64,000 nt of DNA from Cephalopachus bancanus (taxonomy: Eukaryota > Chordata > Mammalia > Primates > Tarsiidae). A program made the position numbers and the translations under genes. Under the pieces are notes generated by a model. That model had not been told where the DNA came from. It ran no database searches and worked only from the letters and a program-made list of their open reading frames with translations. How positions within the stretch are numbered: the stretch's first letter is position 1; every line of letters begins with the position of its first letter. The stretch covers positions 124,001 to 188,000 of the forward strand of contig JAPVLO010000887.1 in the NCBI GenBank assembly GCA_027257055.1, in the 5' to 3' direction. Below, piece by piece: positions 49,641-61,000 of this stretch.

Positions 49641-50330
49641 AGAAAAAGGTTTTTGTAGGAAAAAAAAATTTTTTAATACTCCTAGTTCATCAGTTTATGT
49701 AACATTTAATTGCTTTTTATAAATGCAATAACAGGTCCAACTGGCATAAGCAGGTTTGAAGCAGTCAACAGTTTGGGTGTTTATGAAGTCCCAGGTAACC
49801 AGCTTGGGCAGGAGATCCAGCCTCGGAAGCTCGGGCACTGTGGGCAGCTGTCAGCACATCTGCAGAAGAGAGATCCTCGGTTCATTCAGCCAGAAGGTTA
49901 AGTGGAAGCCTTGTTAAGAGAGTTTCTCCTCTAAGTATTTTTAGAAGCAGCAAATATCAACCGTAAATATTTAATGTTGTGTTTATAGACTTTAGCATCA
50001 TAAAAATACAAAAAGGTGACTCTGAGAGGGTTGGTCAGTGTAGACCTAGGAGGGAAAAGAACTTCCTCAACACTTCACACTGTGTAAAGCAAATCACCAT
50101 AAACGTTCTTAGAAAAGAAGCAAATAGGTGAATAGTTGTCGTTTAATCTTACTAAGACTCACCAGATGAAGTAGTAATGATTGTTTGTTTGCCAGGGTTT
50201 TCATAACTCTTTTCTGATTGTAAAAATAATTTGCTGTAGGCAATTGAAAATTAAGCATGAAAAGAAAAGAAACACCTATAAACCCACCCATAGATGTTCC
50301 CTACCGGTATTTTGGTGTGTTTTTGTCCAG
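49641..50330. other. Unassigned sequence, includes a candidate exon-like block
   Basis: No recognised gene. 49735-49896 is open in one frame and bounded by AG and GTTAAGT; see findings. The translated block has no domain I know. Confidence 0.35.

Positions 50331-50332
<2 letters not shown>

Positions 50333-50362
<30 letters not shown>
50333..50362. repeat. GT microsatellite, about 15 units
   Basis: Uninterrupted GTGTGT run of 30 bases. ORFs crossing it produce valine-cysteine repeats and are not genes. Confidence 0.97.
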
Positions 50363-50364
<2 letters not shown>

Positions 50365-53020
50365 TGTTGTGTATATATACATTTTCATAGTGTGCACCTT
50401 CTACTTAACCTCACAGAGGAGGCATTTGATCATCCACCAGTGTCGGTTGAAAATGTTTGTATGCGTCTCTGCCATCAAGTGCATGTTCTGTAATTTATTT
50501 CACACGTGTTGTTGGGGATTTAGATTGCTTCCAATTTTTGCTTTAGGATAGATGGCTGGAAATAGAACTGTAGAGCTCTGGAGACTGACTATCAGATCGC
50601 TTTCCTGAGAGGTTGTGCACGAATGAGTGGGGTGGGTGGGAGGTGGGTGCAGTCCTCTCATACCTTACATGATCATGGTCAACTGATCCGGAAATTTGCG
50701 ACACGTTTGGTTTTCCCCTTGCATTTCCTAAATTCTCAATGAGGTGGAGTATTTTGTCACGTTTGTCAGCCATATGCACCCTTTTTTCGGTGATTTGGAC
50801 CTAGTCCACCTTGAAATGCCTATGTCAGTTTCTTTTGACTATTGCACTTGCTGGATTTCAGTTGAATCCCAGTTATTTTAAGGGTTGCATTGCCGGAGTT
50901 TCAGCTGAATGGGCCATTTCTGATATTTGCTGGTACATTAGTCTCCTGGCTTGAGCCCAACCATGGGTCTCCATGTTAGAGCTGCATATTAAACAAGCGT
51001 TCAGTCCAGAAAGCAGGAAGGAGCTAGCGGCTTGATTTACCGAGCTTAGACGTATAAGCACCCTTCTGTTGTCGAGTGTACTAGCCCCTCCTTCAAGGCC
51101 TTCGTTGTGTCCTGCAGTGAGGACAGTTGGTGTGCTGGGATGTCACAAGCGTGTATGGAGGCTGCCCGGCTCCTGTTTCTTAGTGTGCTTATCAAAGGAC
51201 AGTGTTTTTACAGAATGACAGTCATAGGAAAAGCATAGATTCTTATGTTAGCCACTAAAGGATTATTTTTTAATGTAATTAGAAATTGGCAAGCTTGCCA
51301 AGTTGTTTCTACTTGTCGTTAGCCAAAGTTCCGTGTTTCCCAAAGATATATGTGAATGTGTGTCTATGTGTGGCATCTGTTTTACTGTGCACATCGATTC
51401 ATTGAGTGTCTATTATGTGGCAAACTGTGTGCTATCTTTGACACGAGGTGTCTTATAATACACTCAGGACAAGGAGAGATTGGTTTGTTTTCCATATTTC
51501 TCTGAAGACATTTTTCATATTTCTGTGCATTTGCTGCTTCCATATCTCTTTCTACTGTTTTAGGACATCCCAGTTAGGAAGCTTACCTAATGTCAATTCA
51601 GATTCTTCCTTTCTTAGTCTTGTTTCAAGCATGATTTCTATTTTTTCCCTCTAAAGAAAGCTTCTCAAACTTTGAAAACAAAAAAAAATGGAAGGAGAGG
51701 GAAAAGATTCAGAAATTATTGATAGATTGCTTAAAAGAAGTGCTATGATAATTTTGGGTTACAATGTCTGTCGTTTTACAATATAACAGATTTAGCTTCT
51801 TAATGATGTTTATATATTTTTGCTCAAAAGTATACTGAATAGGTAAGAGTCTAGCCAGGCCCCGGATGAATCATTTCCTGCCAAATTCAATCAACTGAGC
51901 TAACCTGAGACAAAATGGCTGTATTTCTCTGACACTGGGATCCTTTCTGCCTGAGATTCCATTTTCTGTCAATATCCTGCTCCTGTAGACACGCGTACTC
52001 TTTGTGCTATGATATGCTTACATGCAGAACTCACAGGAATTGTGAATGGAGAAGCAGCAGTTCTTACTCCTAAGTTCCTTTCAGAAGGGGCTCCAGGTTG
52101 AGGGCTTTCACTTTGAACTCAGTGTCACAGGGCATATGTGGCCACAGACCATACCAGCTTCAGCTGTGGACAGAGTCCATATTCACTCCACCAAAATCAA
52201 CATACAAGCAAAACGCTCTCTCCTGATGTGGCAGAATTTCCATCCCATAAAATGGATTACTTCTCCTTTTAATGATCATCCATCTTATAGGTGGTTTTTT
52301 AATTAGTGCAAAATGGAACTTAATGTAGCTGTAATATTCCTCTCACAAAACAAGGGCAGTCAGATGTTCGCTGTGTCATCATAGATTAGATGCACACAGC
52401 ACCCAGTGCGAGGTGACCAAGCATCTGGGGTGTCCATTTCTCAGTGCATACTCCCCAACGTTTCTAAAAGGCAGAACTTCATTAAATCTTAAAGTGACGG
52501 CTGAAAATTTAAGGGGCAGAATGTCACATCTAAAAGGGCATTTAGTATAATAATAACAGCAGTCATGAAGAGTAATCCTGGCTCAGGCATTTTGTCTGGG
52601 GTCACCTGGTCTTAATTAGCGGCACTCTGGGATTTGAGCAGTGCTGTGCTATTGACCACAAAGCCCATTAGTGGCACTGATGGTCCGATGTCCTTCCAGG
52701 GTAGTCTGTTAGGGAGGCTGCGCAGTTGGCTTGGTCACCTCCATTTTATAGATGAGGGAACCCCACCTGGCATGGTCCTTGCCCAGGTGTTCTTCTGGGA
52801 GCCCTGGGAACTGGTAGCCCTCCGTGCTGCCTGTTATGCCAGAAGCCCCAAAATTGAGAGCTGTAGTGGATACCATGGTGCACCACACGTGCCACCTGCC
52901 AATCACCTCGGCATTCTGTGGTCCCCAATCTTTCCCCTGGACCTTGGTCGGGTGTCTGATGGAATTTACAGTAATTCACTCTATTAAAAATAACTTCACA
53001 CAGAGAAAATTGCTTTTTTC
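50363..53020. other. Unassigned sequence, the longest Alu-free stretch apart from 4.4-8.4 kb
   Basis: No gene recognised in about 2.6 kb. 50400-50560 has a phrase (GGGGATTTAGATTGCTTCCAATTTTTGC) common in old LINE tails. 52735-52800 ('CATTTTATAGATGAGGGAACCCC') resembles an antisense MIR. Confidence 0.45.
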
Positions 53021-53175
53021 CCCCCTAAAAAAGCCTAGACTTCAACTAGAACAATTTATGATTATTAATCTGTTTCACATTGGTCAAGGAGGAAAAATAG
53101 TATGGGCATATAATTTAAAATTAAAAGAACAATCACATGACCTAAAAAGAACTCCATGTGCTTCTTCCTCTTGCT
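53021..53175. repeat. Diverged repeat unit, copy A
   Basis: The segment with TTATTAATCTGTTTCACATTGG and CAATCACATGACCTAAAAAG is homologous to 54236-54346. Family not recognised. Confidence 0.6.
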
Positions 53176-53287
53176 AGCCAACCACAATCAACAAATTGTA
53201 AAGCCTGTAGGCCCCGGACAAGCTGTCTAGATTAGCTTTGGCCTGGAGGAATAGAATGTAGGCCTCAAATGTAACTCATACTTTTTT

Positions 53288-53573
53288 TTTTTTTTTGAGT
53301 TGGAGTCTCACTCCGTCGCCCAGGCTGGAGTGCACTGGCATGCTCACAGCCACGTCAGCATCGACCCGCTGGGATCCAGCGATCCTTCAGCCTCAGCCTT
53401 CCAAATAGCCAGAACTACAGGTGTGTGCTACCACGCCCGGCTAATTTTTTATTTATTGTAGAGACAAGGTCTCACCAAGTTGCCCGGGCGGGTCTTGAAC
53501 CCACGGGCTCAAGCAGTCCACTCACCTCAACCTCCCAAAGTGCTGGGATTGGCTGAGCCACTGACCCTGGTCT
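53288..53573 (-). mobile_element. Alu, lineage type, first of a same-site pair
   Basis: Reverse dimer GAGTTGGAGTCTC to GAGCCACTGACCCTGG. Left flank TAACTCATACTTTT (53272-) and right flank TAGCTCGTACTTTT (53574-53587) are copies of one target. Confidence 0.95.
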
Positions 53574-53587
53574 TAGCTCGTACTTTT

Positions 53588-53865
53588 CTTTTTTTTGTTT
53601 TTTGAGTTAGAGTCTTACTCTGTCACCCAGACCGGGAGCGGCCACTGCAGCCTTGACCTGCTGGGCTCTGGCGATCCTTCCGCCTCAGCCTTCCAAGTAG
53701 CTGGAACTACAGGCGCGTGCTACCATGCCCGGCTCATTTTTGTTTATTGTAGAGATGAGGTCTCGCCAAGTTGCCCAGGCGGGTCTCGAACCCGCGGGCT
53801 CAGGCAATCCACTCACCTTAGCCTCCCAAAGGCACAGGATTACAGGCTGAGCCACCGAGCCCAGC
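53588..53865 (-). mobile_element. Alu, young lineage type, second of a same-site pair
   Basis: Reverse dimer, CpG-rich, with a short right-arm deletion (CACCCAGACCGGGAGCGGCC). Target duplications TAGCTCGTACTTT at 53574-53586 and 53866-53878. Confidence 0.96.
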
Positions 53866-53880
53866 TAGCTCGTACTTTCT

Positions 53881-54235
53881 AATAGCCGCAGTAAAAGAGG
53901 CAAAAGAAAAAGGCGACGCTTCTATTGTAATATCTATTTTAATATATGTTAAATCTACATTATAGTACCTATTTGCATATATGAATGCCATAACCAGTGA
54001 TATCCAAAATAGTATCATATCAACAAGCGATCTCACTTTAACAAATTATCCATAAGATATTTTATGTTCTTTTTTTTTTGTGAAATTCAATGTGTAATTT
54101 AGTCAGTTCAGTCTGAGATCTCTAGCTCCAATGTCAGTCTCACATTATGAAAATCAACTCATTACATGAAAAATAATTGTCAAGCTGAAAGTTACACTAT
54201 TTTTAGGAAGGAATAGTTTGAAAGTAGCATAGTCT
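53881..54235. other. Unassigned AT-rich sequence
   Basis: No gene or named repeat. May be part of the same old repeat as copy B that follows. Confidence 0.4.
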
Positions 54236-54346
54236 GTGGTTATTAATCTATTTGGAATTGGTCTAGAAAAAAATGTGAATCAACAATTTTAAAATTTGCA
54301 TGTAGACTAATTAAAGAGGAATCAAGTGACCTAAAAAGTCCCCATA
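54236..54346. repeat. Diverged repeat unit, copy B
   Basis: TTATTAATCTATTTGGAATTGG and GAATCAAGTGACCTAAAAAG parallel copy A (53021-53175). Cut at its end by the next Alu. Confidence 0.6.
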
Positions 54347-54642
54347 ACAACAGGGTATAGTGGCTCACACCTGTAATCCCAGTACTTTGGGAGACTGAGG
54401 CAGGAGGATCATGTAGGGCCAAGAGTCCCTGACCAGCCTGGACAACATGACAAGACTCTGTCTCTAAAAGATAAAATGGAAACTAGCTGGGTATGGTGGC
54501 ACATGCCTGTAGTCCTAGCTACTTGGGAGGCTGAGGTGGGAGACTCTTTTAGCCCAAGAGTTCGAGGCTGTAGTGAGCCATGATTTTTGCTACTGTACTC
54601 CAGCCTGGGCAACAGAGTGAGATCCTGTCTCTACCAAAAAAA
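54347..54642 (+). mobile_element. Alu, older J-like
   Basis: Dimer with target duplications AAAAAGTCCCCATA at 54333-54346 and 54643-54656. Confidence 0.95.
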
Positions 54643-54739
54643 AAAAAGTCCCCATATCCCTCCATTCTGCAGAACTACAATTAAAGAATCTTAGGAGGCT
54701 ACTTAGTGGCCACACTTACCTGCCATGTCCTGTACAGTG

Positions 54740-54821
54740 ACCACGAGACACATGGAGCTATTGAGTCCCCTAAATGTGGCCAGAGTCACTGAGTAGCAGA
54801 CTTCAGAATTTCATTTTCTTT
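54740..54821 (-). mobile_element. Old DNA-transposon-like fragment
   Basis: 'GAGACACATGGAGCTATTGAG' and 'CTAAATGTGGCCAGAGTCAC' match the CCACATG(T/C)GGCT family also seen at 8475-8630. Interrupted by the Alu at 54822. Confidence 0.45.
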
Positions 54822-55086
54822 TTTCTTTTTTTTTTGAGTTGGAGTCTCACTCCGTCTCCCGGCCACTGCAGCCTTGACTTGCTGGACTCCAGTGATCCTT
54901 CCACCTCAGCCTTCCAAGTAGCCGAAACTATAGGCACGTCCTACCACGCCTGGCTAATTTTTTATTTATTGTAGAGATGAGGTCTCCCTAAGCTGCCTAG
55001 GCAGGTCTCGAACCTGAGGGCTCAGGTAATCCACTCGCCTCGGCTTCCCAAAATGCTGGGATTACAGGCTGAGCCACTAAACCCGG
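54822..55086 (-). mobile_element. Alu, lineage type
   Basis: Reverse dimer with a short right-arm deletion (CGTCTCCCGGCCACTGCAG). Flanks TTTCATTTTCTTTT (54808-54821) and CCTCATTTTCTTTT (55087-55100) give the target duplication. Confidence 0.95.
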
Positions 55087-55339
55087 CCTCATTTTCTTTT
55101 AATTAAATTGAATTTAAAAATCAATACTTGTTTGTTATTGAGAATTTTTCTTGTTTTTTCCATTCAACAAAAGTTTTTAGTTTTTATTTTTTAATTTTTT
55201 AAATATATGTATTTCATTTTAAAATGTGGAGTACAATTCAGGATTATGTCTGTAAGTGGACAAATATGTTGGGAACTATGTTGGTATGAGCATCTGTAGT
55301 CTCAAATGTATATTTTATGAGCCATAATAGCCCTCCTGT

Positions 55340-55925
55340 ATTTCCAATGAAAAATTAAGCTTCTGAATTGAGGTGTATTTAAAGTGTAAAATACATACAT
55401 GTAGCCGGGCTCGGTGGCTCAGCCTGTAATCCCGCGCCTTTGGGAGGCTGAGGTGAGTGGATTGCCTGAGCCCGCGGGTTCGAGACCCGCCTGGGCAGCG
55501 AGACCTCATCTCTACAATAAATCAAAAAATCAGCCGGACATGATAGCTCATGCCTGTAATTCCGGCTACTCGGAAGGCTGAGGCGGAAGGATCGCCGGAG
55601 CCCAGCAGGTTGAGGCTGCGGTGGCCGGGAGCGGCCACTGCACTCCAGCCTGGGCGACCGAGTGAGACTCCAACTCAAAAAAAAAAAAAAAATACATACA
55701 TGTTTGATGGTCTAGGAGATTTAGTAGGAAAAAGAAACATAAAAGATCTCAGTGATATTTCTATAAAATACAACATGCAACAATACTATTTTGAATAAAC
55801 TGGCTTCAATTGAAATATATTATGAAAATTAATTTCACCAGTCTCTCTTTATGTTTTTAACATGGCTACCACAAATAAAAATTCTGTGTAAGGCTCATTT
55901 TATATTTCTCTGGTCCATGCACATC
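55340..55925 (+). mobile_element. Old DNA-transposon-like element split by an Alu
   Basis: 'GTGTATTTAAAGTGTAAAATACATAC' (to 55402), then from 55705 'AAAAGATCTCAGTGATATTT', 'ATTATGAAAATTAATTTCACC' and 'TCATTTTATATTTCTCTGG' follow a known mammalian repeat with a CCACATGTGGCT start. Family name uncertain. Confidence 0.5.
55403..55689 (+). mobile_element. Alu, young lineage type
   Basis: CpG-rich full dimer GCCGGGCTCGG to CTCCAACTC plus A tail, with perfect target duplications AAAATACATACATGT at 55388-55402 and 55690-55704. Confidence 0.98.
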
Positions 55926-55979
55926 TCAACCAGTTTCATATAACAGATAAAGGAAGGAGAGCTTGAAATTGCAGGCTCA

Positions 55980-56270
55980 GCCGGGCTCGGTGGCTCAGCC
56001 TGTAATCCCGCACCTTTGGGAGGCTGAGGTGAGTGGATTGCCTGAGCCCGCGGGTTCGAGACCCGCCTGGGCAGGTGAGACCTCATCTCTACAATAAATC
56101 AAAAAATTAGCTGGGTGTGGCAGCGTGCACCTGTAGTTCCAGCTACTTGGAAGGCTGAGGCGGAAGGATCGCTGGAGCCCAGCAGGCCGAGGCTGCGTTG
56201 GCCGGGAGCGGCCACTGCACTCCAGTCTGGGTGACAGAGTGAGACTCCAACTCAAAAAAAAAAAAAAAAA
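55980..56270 (+). mobile_element. Alu, young lineage type
   Basis: CpG-rich full dimer GCCGGGCTCGG, A tail of 18, with perfect 15-base target duplications GAAATTGCAGGCTCA at 55965-55979 and 56271-56285. Confidence 0.98.
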
Positions 56271-56285
56271 GAAATTGCAGGCTCA

Positions 56286-57750
56286 TGGTTAGTGATGGAA
56301 TTCTAACCCGAACCCAAGACCAAAGACAGGCCATGTGCTCAAGTGAGTCACTGATGATTTCTGGGCTCAATGTGCTTAGTGTTGAGACATTTTCAAATGT
56401 GGCAGCCTCATCTAACCTCTGCCAAGCTCCCTTTTGGAATGCATCAGGAATTGGCTAAGAGAAGTCAAGGCTTTTCTGGCTTGGAAAGGAGCCGGGTCCT
56501 GGGCCTACAGTGTTTTTCTTATCCTCACAGCATCTCCATGAGATAAAAATGCTGATACTCATTGTACACTTAAGATAAAGTATCTTGAAAAGGTGAAATC
56601 ATAGGACTGTGACTGTGGAAACCAGAAGGAGTCAGAGCCAAGTTCAGCCCAGGGCTGCCTCCTTTGACACTGACCCAAGAGTGGGGACCTCCTTTGATGA
56701 AGACTTTGTTTATGTGGTCAAAGCACTCCAGGGCACCAGGAAAGTTGAAATTTGACTTCAAATATAGAAAAGTAAATTACAAAATGGTACAGCGGATGAT
56801 ATTTGTCATCTGGACTCTGAAATTGCTATGGAATCAGCACTCTAGGAACACTTAGGATTCTGATCAGCAACTCATTCACAGTATACTGTGATTGAATACT
56901 TTGCTTCTGGTTCCCTGTTGATGAGTCTTTCTGTGGTATATGAGGTCAGTCAGAAGCTTTTAGCCTTTTTAGAAGATATGTTGCAAGTTGAGGTAGATAA
57001 TTCAACAAGTAGCTGGTGGCCTACAATGGAACTTTCTGTAGCTTTGGGGGTGGAGATGAGGGACCTCTATTTCCTAAAACACTGCCCTATGATGGTGGAT
57101 TCCCAGCATTGTCTTGCTTGTGTCTGAGATGGTTGCTCTGGCTCCTGCCATCATGTCTACCTTCTAGTCCCTGAGAAGAAGTGGGGAGGGGGTACTTACT
57201 TCATTGCCTTTTAAGGGCATGGTTGTGAAGTTTCATGTCTGACTTCTACTCGTGGCCCATTGGCCAGAACTGGATCACTTGGAAAACATATCCTTTGGGG
57301 AGAGTATAACAATGTACCCATGTAAAATTCAGTATCCTTCTTCTTAAAGGATAATGAGGAGAAATGGATAATCTGTCATTACAGATTAGCAGATTCCACC
57401 TGAGTCCTCCCATCATTCTAGTGACAAGTTGGCATTACTAAAATAATCACACATTCGATGCACAATTCTAGATGGCAGAATGACAGAACCATATATGGTC
57501 CAGCAGAAGCTTCTTCAGAGAGTGTCTGTGTCCCATCTTTCAGGCCCAGCTTGACATACGTCTTGTCTCTTTTTCACTACTTAACTGAGTTTTAGTCAAG
57601 TAACTTGAGACTTCTTTCCTTGCCCACGTAATGGGAGGATGAGCTCACCCATGTCATAAGGATTAGATGGGTAGTGAAGATGACCATAAATGCTCTCATT
57701 GCCTTTTCTGCTGAGCCAGAGATGATCTCGTGTGGTATTGGGGGCTATCC
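56286..57750. other. Unassigned sequence, one MIR fragment
   Basis: No gene recognised. 57580-57700 ('GTCAAGTAACTTGAGACTTC', 'GTCATAAGGATTAGATGGGT') fits a MIR in sense orientation. Confidence 0.5.
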
Positions 57751-57768
57751 TTTTTTTTTTTTTTTTTT

Positions 57769-58022
57769 CACTGACAGACTAATTAATTATTTTTATTTTT
57801 ATTTTTTATAATCAATATTTTTATTATGATATTGTAGGGTACAGTTAAGGGTTAGGTATACAAATATGCTTTGTTCAGGCACCCTTGTTGATAAGAGGTG
57901 TCTCCCCATCCCCAGACAGATATTTACTACCGTTAATCCCATCTCCCTTCCTCTCCCCACCCATAGCTTCCCACCACTGTCAGTCATTTTCTTATAGTAT
58001 TATGTTGGGTGTTCAAAGTCCA
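57769..58022 (-). other. L1 3' UTR
   Basis: This lies between the ORF2 stop (58023-58025) and the A tail. Read on the minus strand it contains a G-rich stretch (about 57945-57990) like the polypurine tract of other L1 3' UTRs. It ends in an AATAAAAATATT-type A/T-rich stretch with AAAAATAAAAATAA repeats just before the A tail. Confidence 0.85.
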
Positions 58023-61000
58023 CTATATGAGTGAGAACATATGATACTCAGATCTTTGTTTCTGTGAGAGATCACTTAGTATTATAGACTCTAGTTCCAT
58101 CCAGGTTGCTGCAAAATTCATGATTTTGTTCTTTTTTATGGCTGCGTAGTATTCCATCGTGTATATGTACCACATTTTTTTTAATCCAGTCCTCTTTTGA
58201 TGGACAGCATGGTTGCTTCCAGGTTCTTGCTATTGTGAACAATGCTGCGATAAACATTCATGTGCAAGGTATCTTTTTTATAGAGTGATTTGAGTTCTTC
58301 AGGGTATATTCCCAGTAGGGGAATTGCAGGGTCATATGGGAGGTCGATATTTAGAGCTTTTATGAATCGCCACATTGCTTTCCACAGAGGTTGCACTAGT
58401 TTACACTCCCACCAACAGTGTAGAAGTGTTCCCTTTTCACCACACCCTCTCCAACAACTGTTATTTTTTGAGTTATTGGTAATTGCCATTCTGACTGGAG
58501 TTAGGTGGTATCTCAGTGTGGTTTTGATTTGCATCTCCCTGATCATCAGTGAGGCTGAACATTTCTTCATGTGTCTGTTGGCTGCTCGGATGTCTTCCTT
58601 TGAGAAGTGTCTGTTCATATCTTTTGCCCACTTTATAATGGAGTTGTTTGTTTTTTTTCTTTTCAGCATGTTTGAGTTCCTTATAGATCCAAGATGTTAA
58701 GCCTTTCTCAGACCTGGAGTTGGCAAATACTTTTTCCCAGTCTGTGGGCTGTCTCCCTGCTCTCTTGATGGTTTCTTTGGCTTTGCAGAAGCTTGTTAGT
58801 TTAATGAGGTCCCACTTGTGTATCTTATCTCTTATGGCCTGTGGGTTTCAGGTTTTGTTCAGAAATTGGATGCCAGTTCCAATTTCCATGAGAGTATGTC
58901 CTTCATTTTCTAAGGTTCTTATGGTTTGAGGTTTTACATTTAGATCTCTGATCCATTTTGAGTTAATTTTTGTGTATGGGGATAAATAGGGGTCCTGTTT
59001 CAATGTTCTGCATGTGGTCAGCCAGTTTTCCCAGCACCATTTACTGAATAGGTTCTCCTCTCCCCAGTGGTAGGTGGTGGAGGCTTTGTCAAAGATGAGT
59101 TGGTTGAGAAATTGAGGTTTTGCTTCTGGAATCTCAATTCTATTCCATTGCTCTATATGCCTGTTCCTGTACCAATACCAAGCTGTTTTGATGATTGTAG
59201 CTTTATAGTAAAGGTTGAAGTCTGGTAATGTGATACCACCTGCTTTGTTTTTTTTGCTGAGGATTGTTCTGGCTATTCTTAGTCATTTGTGTTTCCATAT
59301 GAATTCCTGTATTGTTTTTTCTAGGTCTGAGAAGAATGTTGCTGGTAGTTTGATGGGTATTTCATTAAATCTGTAGATTGCCTTAGGTAAGATGGACATC
59401 TTCACAATGTTGATTCTTCTAATCCATGAGCATGGGATATTTTTCCACTTGTTTGTGTCATCTTTGATTTTTTTGAGCAGTGTTTTGTAGTTTTCATTCT
59501 AAAAGTCTTTCACGTTTCTGGTTAGGAAGATGCCAAGGTATTTCATTTTTTTTGTGGCTATTGTGAATGGAATTGTGCTTTTTATTTGGGTTGCTGTTTG
59601 TTTATTATTGGTGTAAAGAAATGCGATTGTTTGCCGGGCTTGGTGGCTCAGCCTGTAATCCCACGCCTTTGGGATGCTGAGGTGAGTGGATTGCCTGAGC
59701 CCGTGGGTTCGAGACCTGCCTGGGCAGCGAGACCTCATCTCTACAATAAATAAAAAAATCAGCCGGGCATGGTAGCGCATGCCTGTAATTCTGGCTACTT
59801 GGAAGGCTGAGGTGGAAGGATCGCTGGAGCCCAGCAGGTCAAGGCTGCGGTGGCCGGGAGCGGCCATAGCACTCCAGTCTGGGCGACAGAGTGAGACTCC
59901 AACTCAAAAAAAAAAAAAAGAAATGCGATTGTCTTTTGCACATTTATTTTATATCCTGAGACTTTGCCAAAATCCTATATCAGTGTAAGGAGTTTTTTGA
60001 CAGATCCTCTTGAGTTTTCAAGGTACACGATCCCATCATTTGCAAAGAGAGGTAGCTTGACTTCCTCTTTTCCTATTTGAATACTACTGATTGCCTTCTC
60101 TTCTCTGATTGCTCTAGCCAGGACTTCCAATACTATATTGAACAGAAGGGGTGAGAGTGGGCATCCTTGTCCTGTTCCAGTATTCAGGGGAAATGGTTCC
60201 AATTTTTGTCCGTTAAGGAGTATGCTGGCTGTGGGTTTCTCATAGATGGCTTTTACTATTTTGAGGTATGTTCCCCGTATGCCTAGATGTTCGAGGGTTT
60301 TTATCAAGGGGGGTGCTGGATTTTATCAAAGTTTTTTGTGCATCTAATGATATAATCATGTGGTTTTTGTTTTGACATCTGCAGATGTATTTAATTACAT
60401 TTATGATTTTACGAATGTTGAACCAGCCTTACGTCTCATGAATGAAGCCCACTTGGTCATGATGGATGATTTTTGAGATGCGTTGTTGAATCCGGTTTGC
60501 TAGGATCTTGTTGAGAATTTTAGCATCTATGTTCATCAAAGATATTGGCCTGTAGTTCTCTTTCTTTGTTGGGTCTTTACCTTGCTTGGGTATCAATGTG
60601 ATGTTGACTTTGTAAAATGATTTGGGGAGAGTTCCATCTTTCTCAATCACCTGGAATACCTTCAGTAGGATTGGAATCAGCTCCTCCTTAAATGTCTTGT
60701 AGAATTCTGCTGGAAAGCCATCTGGTCCAGGGCTTTTTTTGGTAAGTAATTTTCTTATTACATAGTCAATTTCCTTGATTGTTATTGGACTATTTAGGGT
60801 CTCAATTTCTTCTTGTTTCAACCTAGGCAGGTTGTGTGATGACAAAGTCCTCCATTTCCTTGAGGTTTTCAAGTTTGTTTCCATACAAGTGTACATAGTA
60901 GTCTCTAATGATCTTTTGTATTTCTTCAGGGTCAAATGTGATTTCATCTTTTGTGTTTCTGATTGTGCTTATTTGGGTTTTTTCTTTCTTTTTCTTGGTC

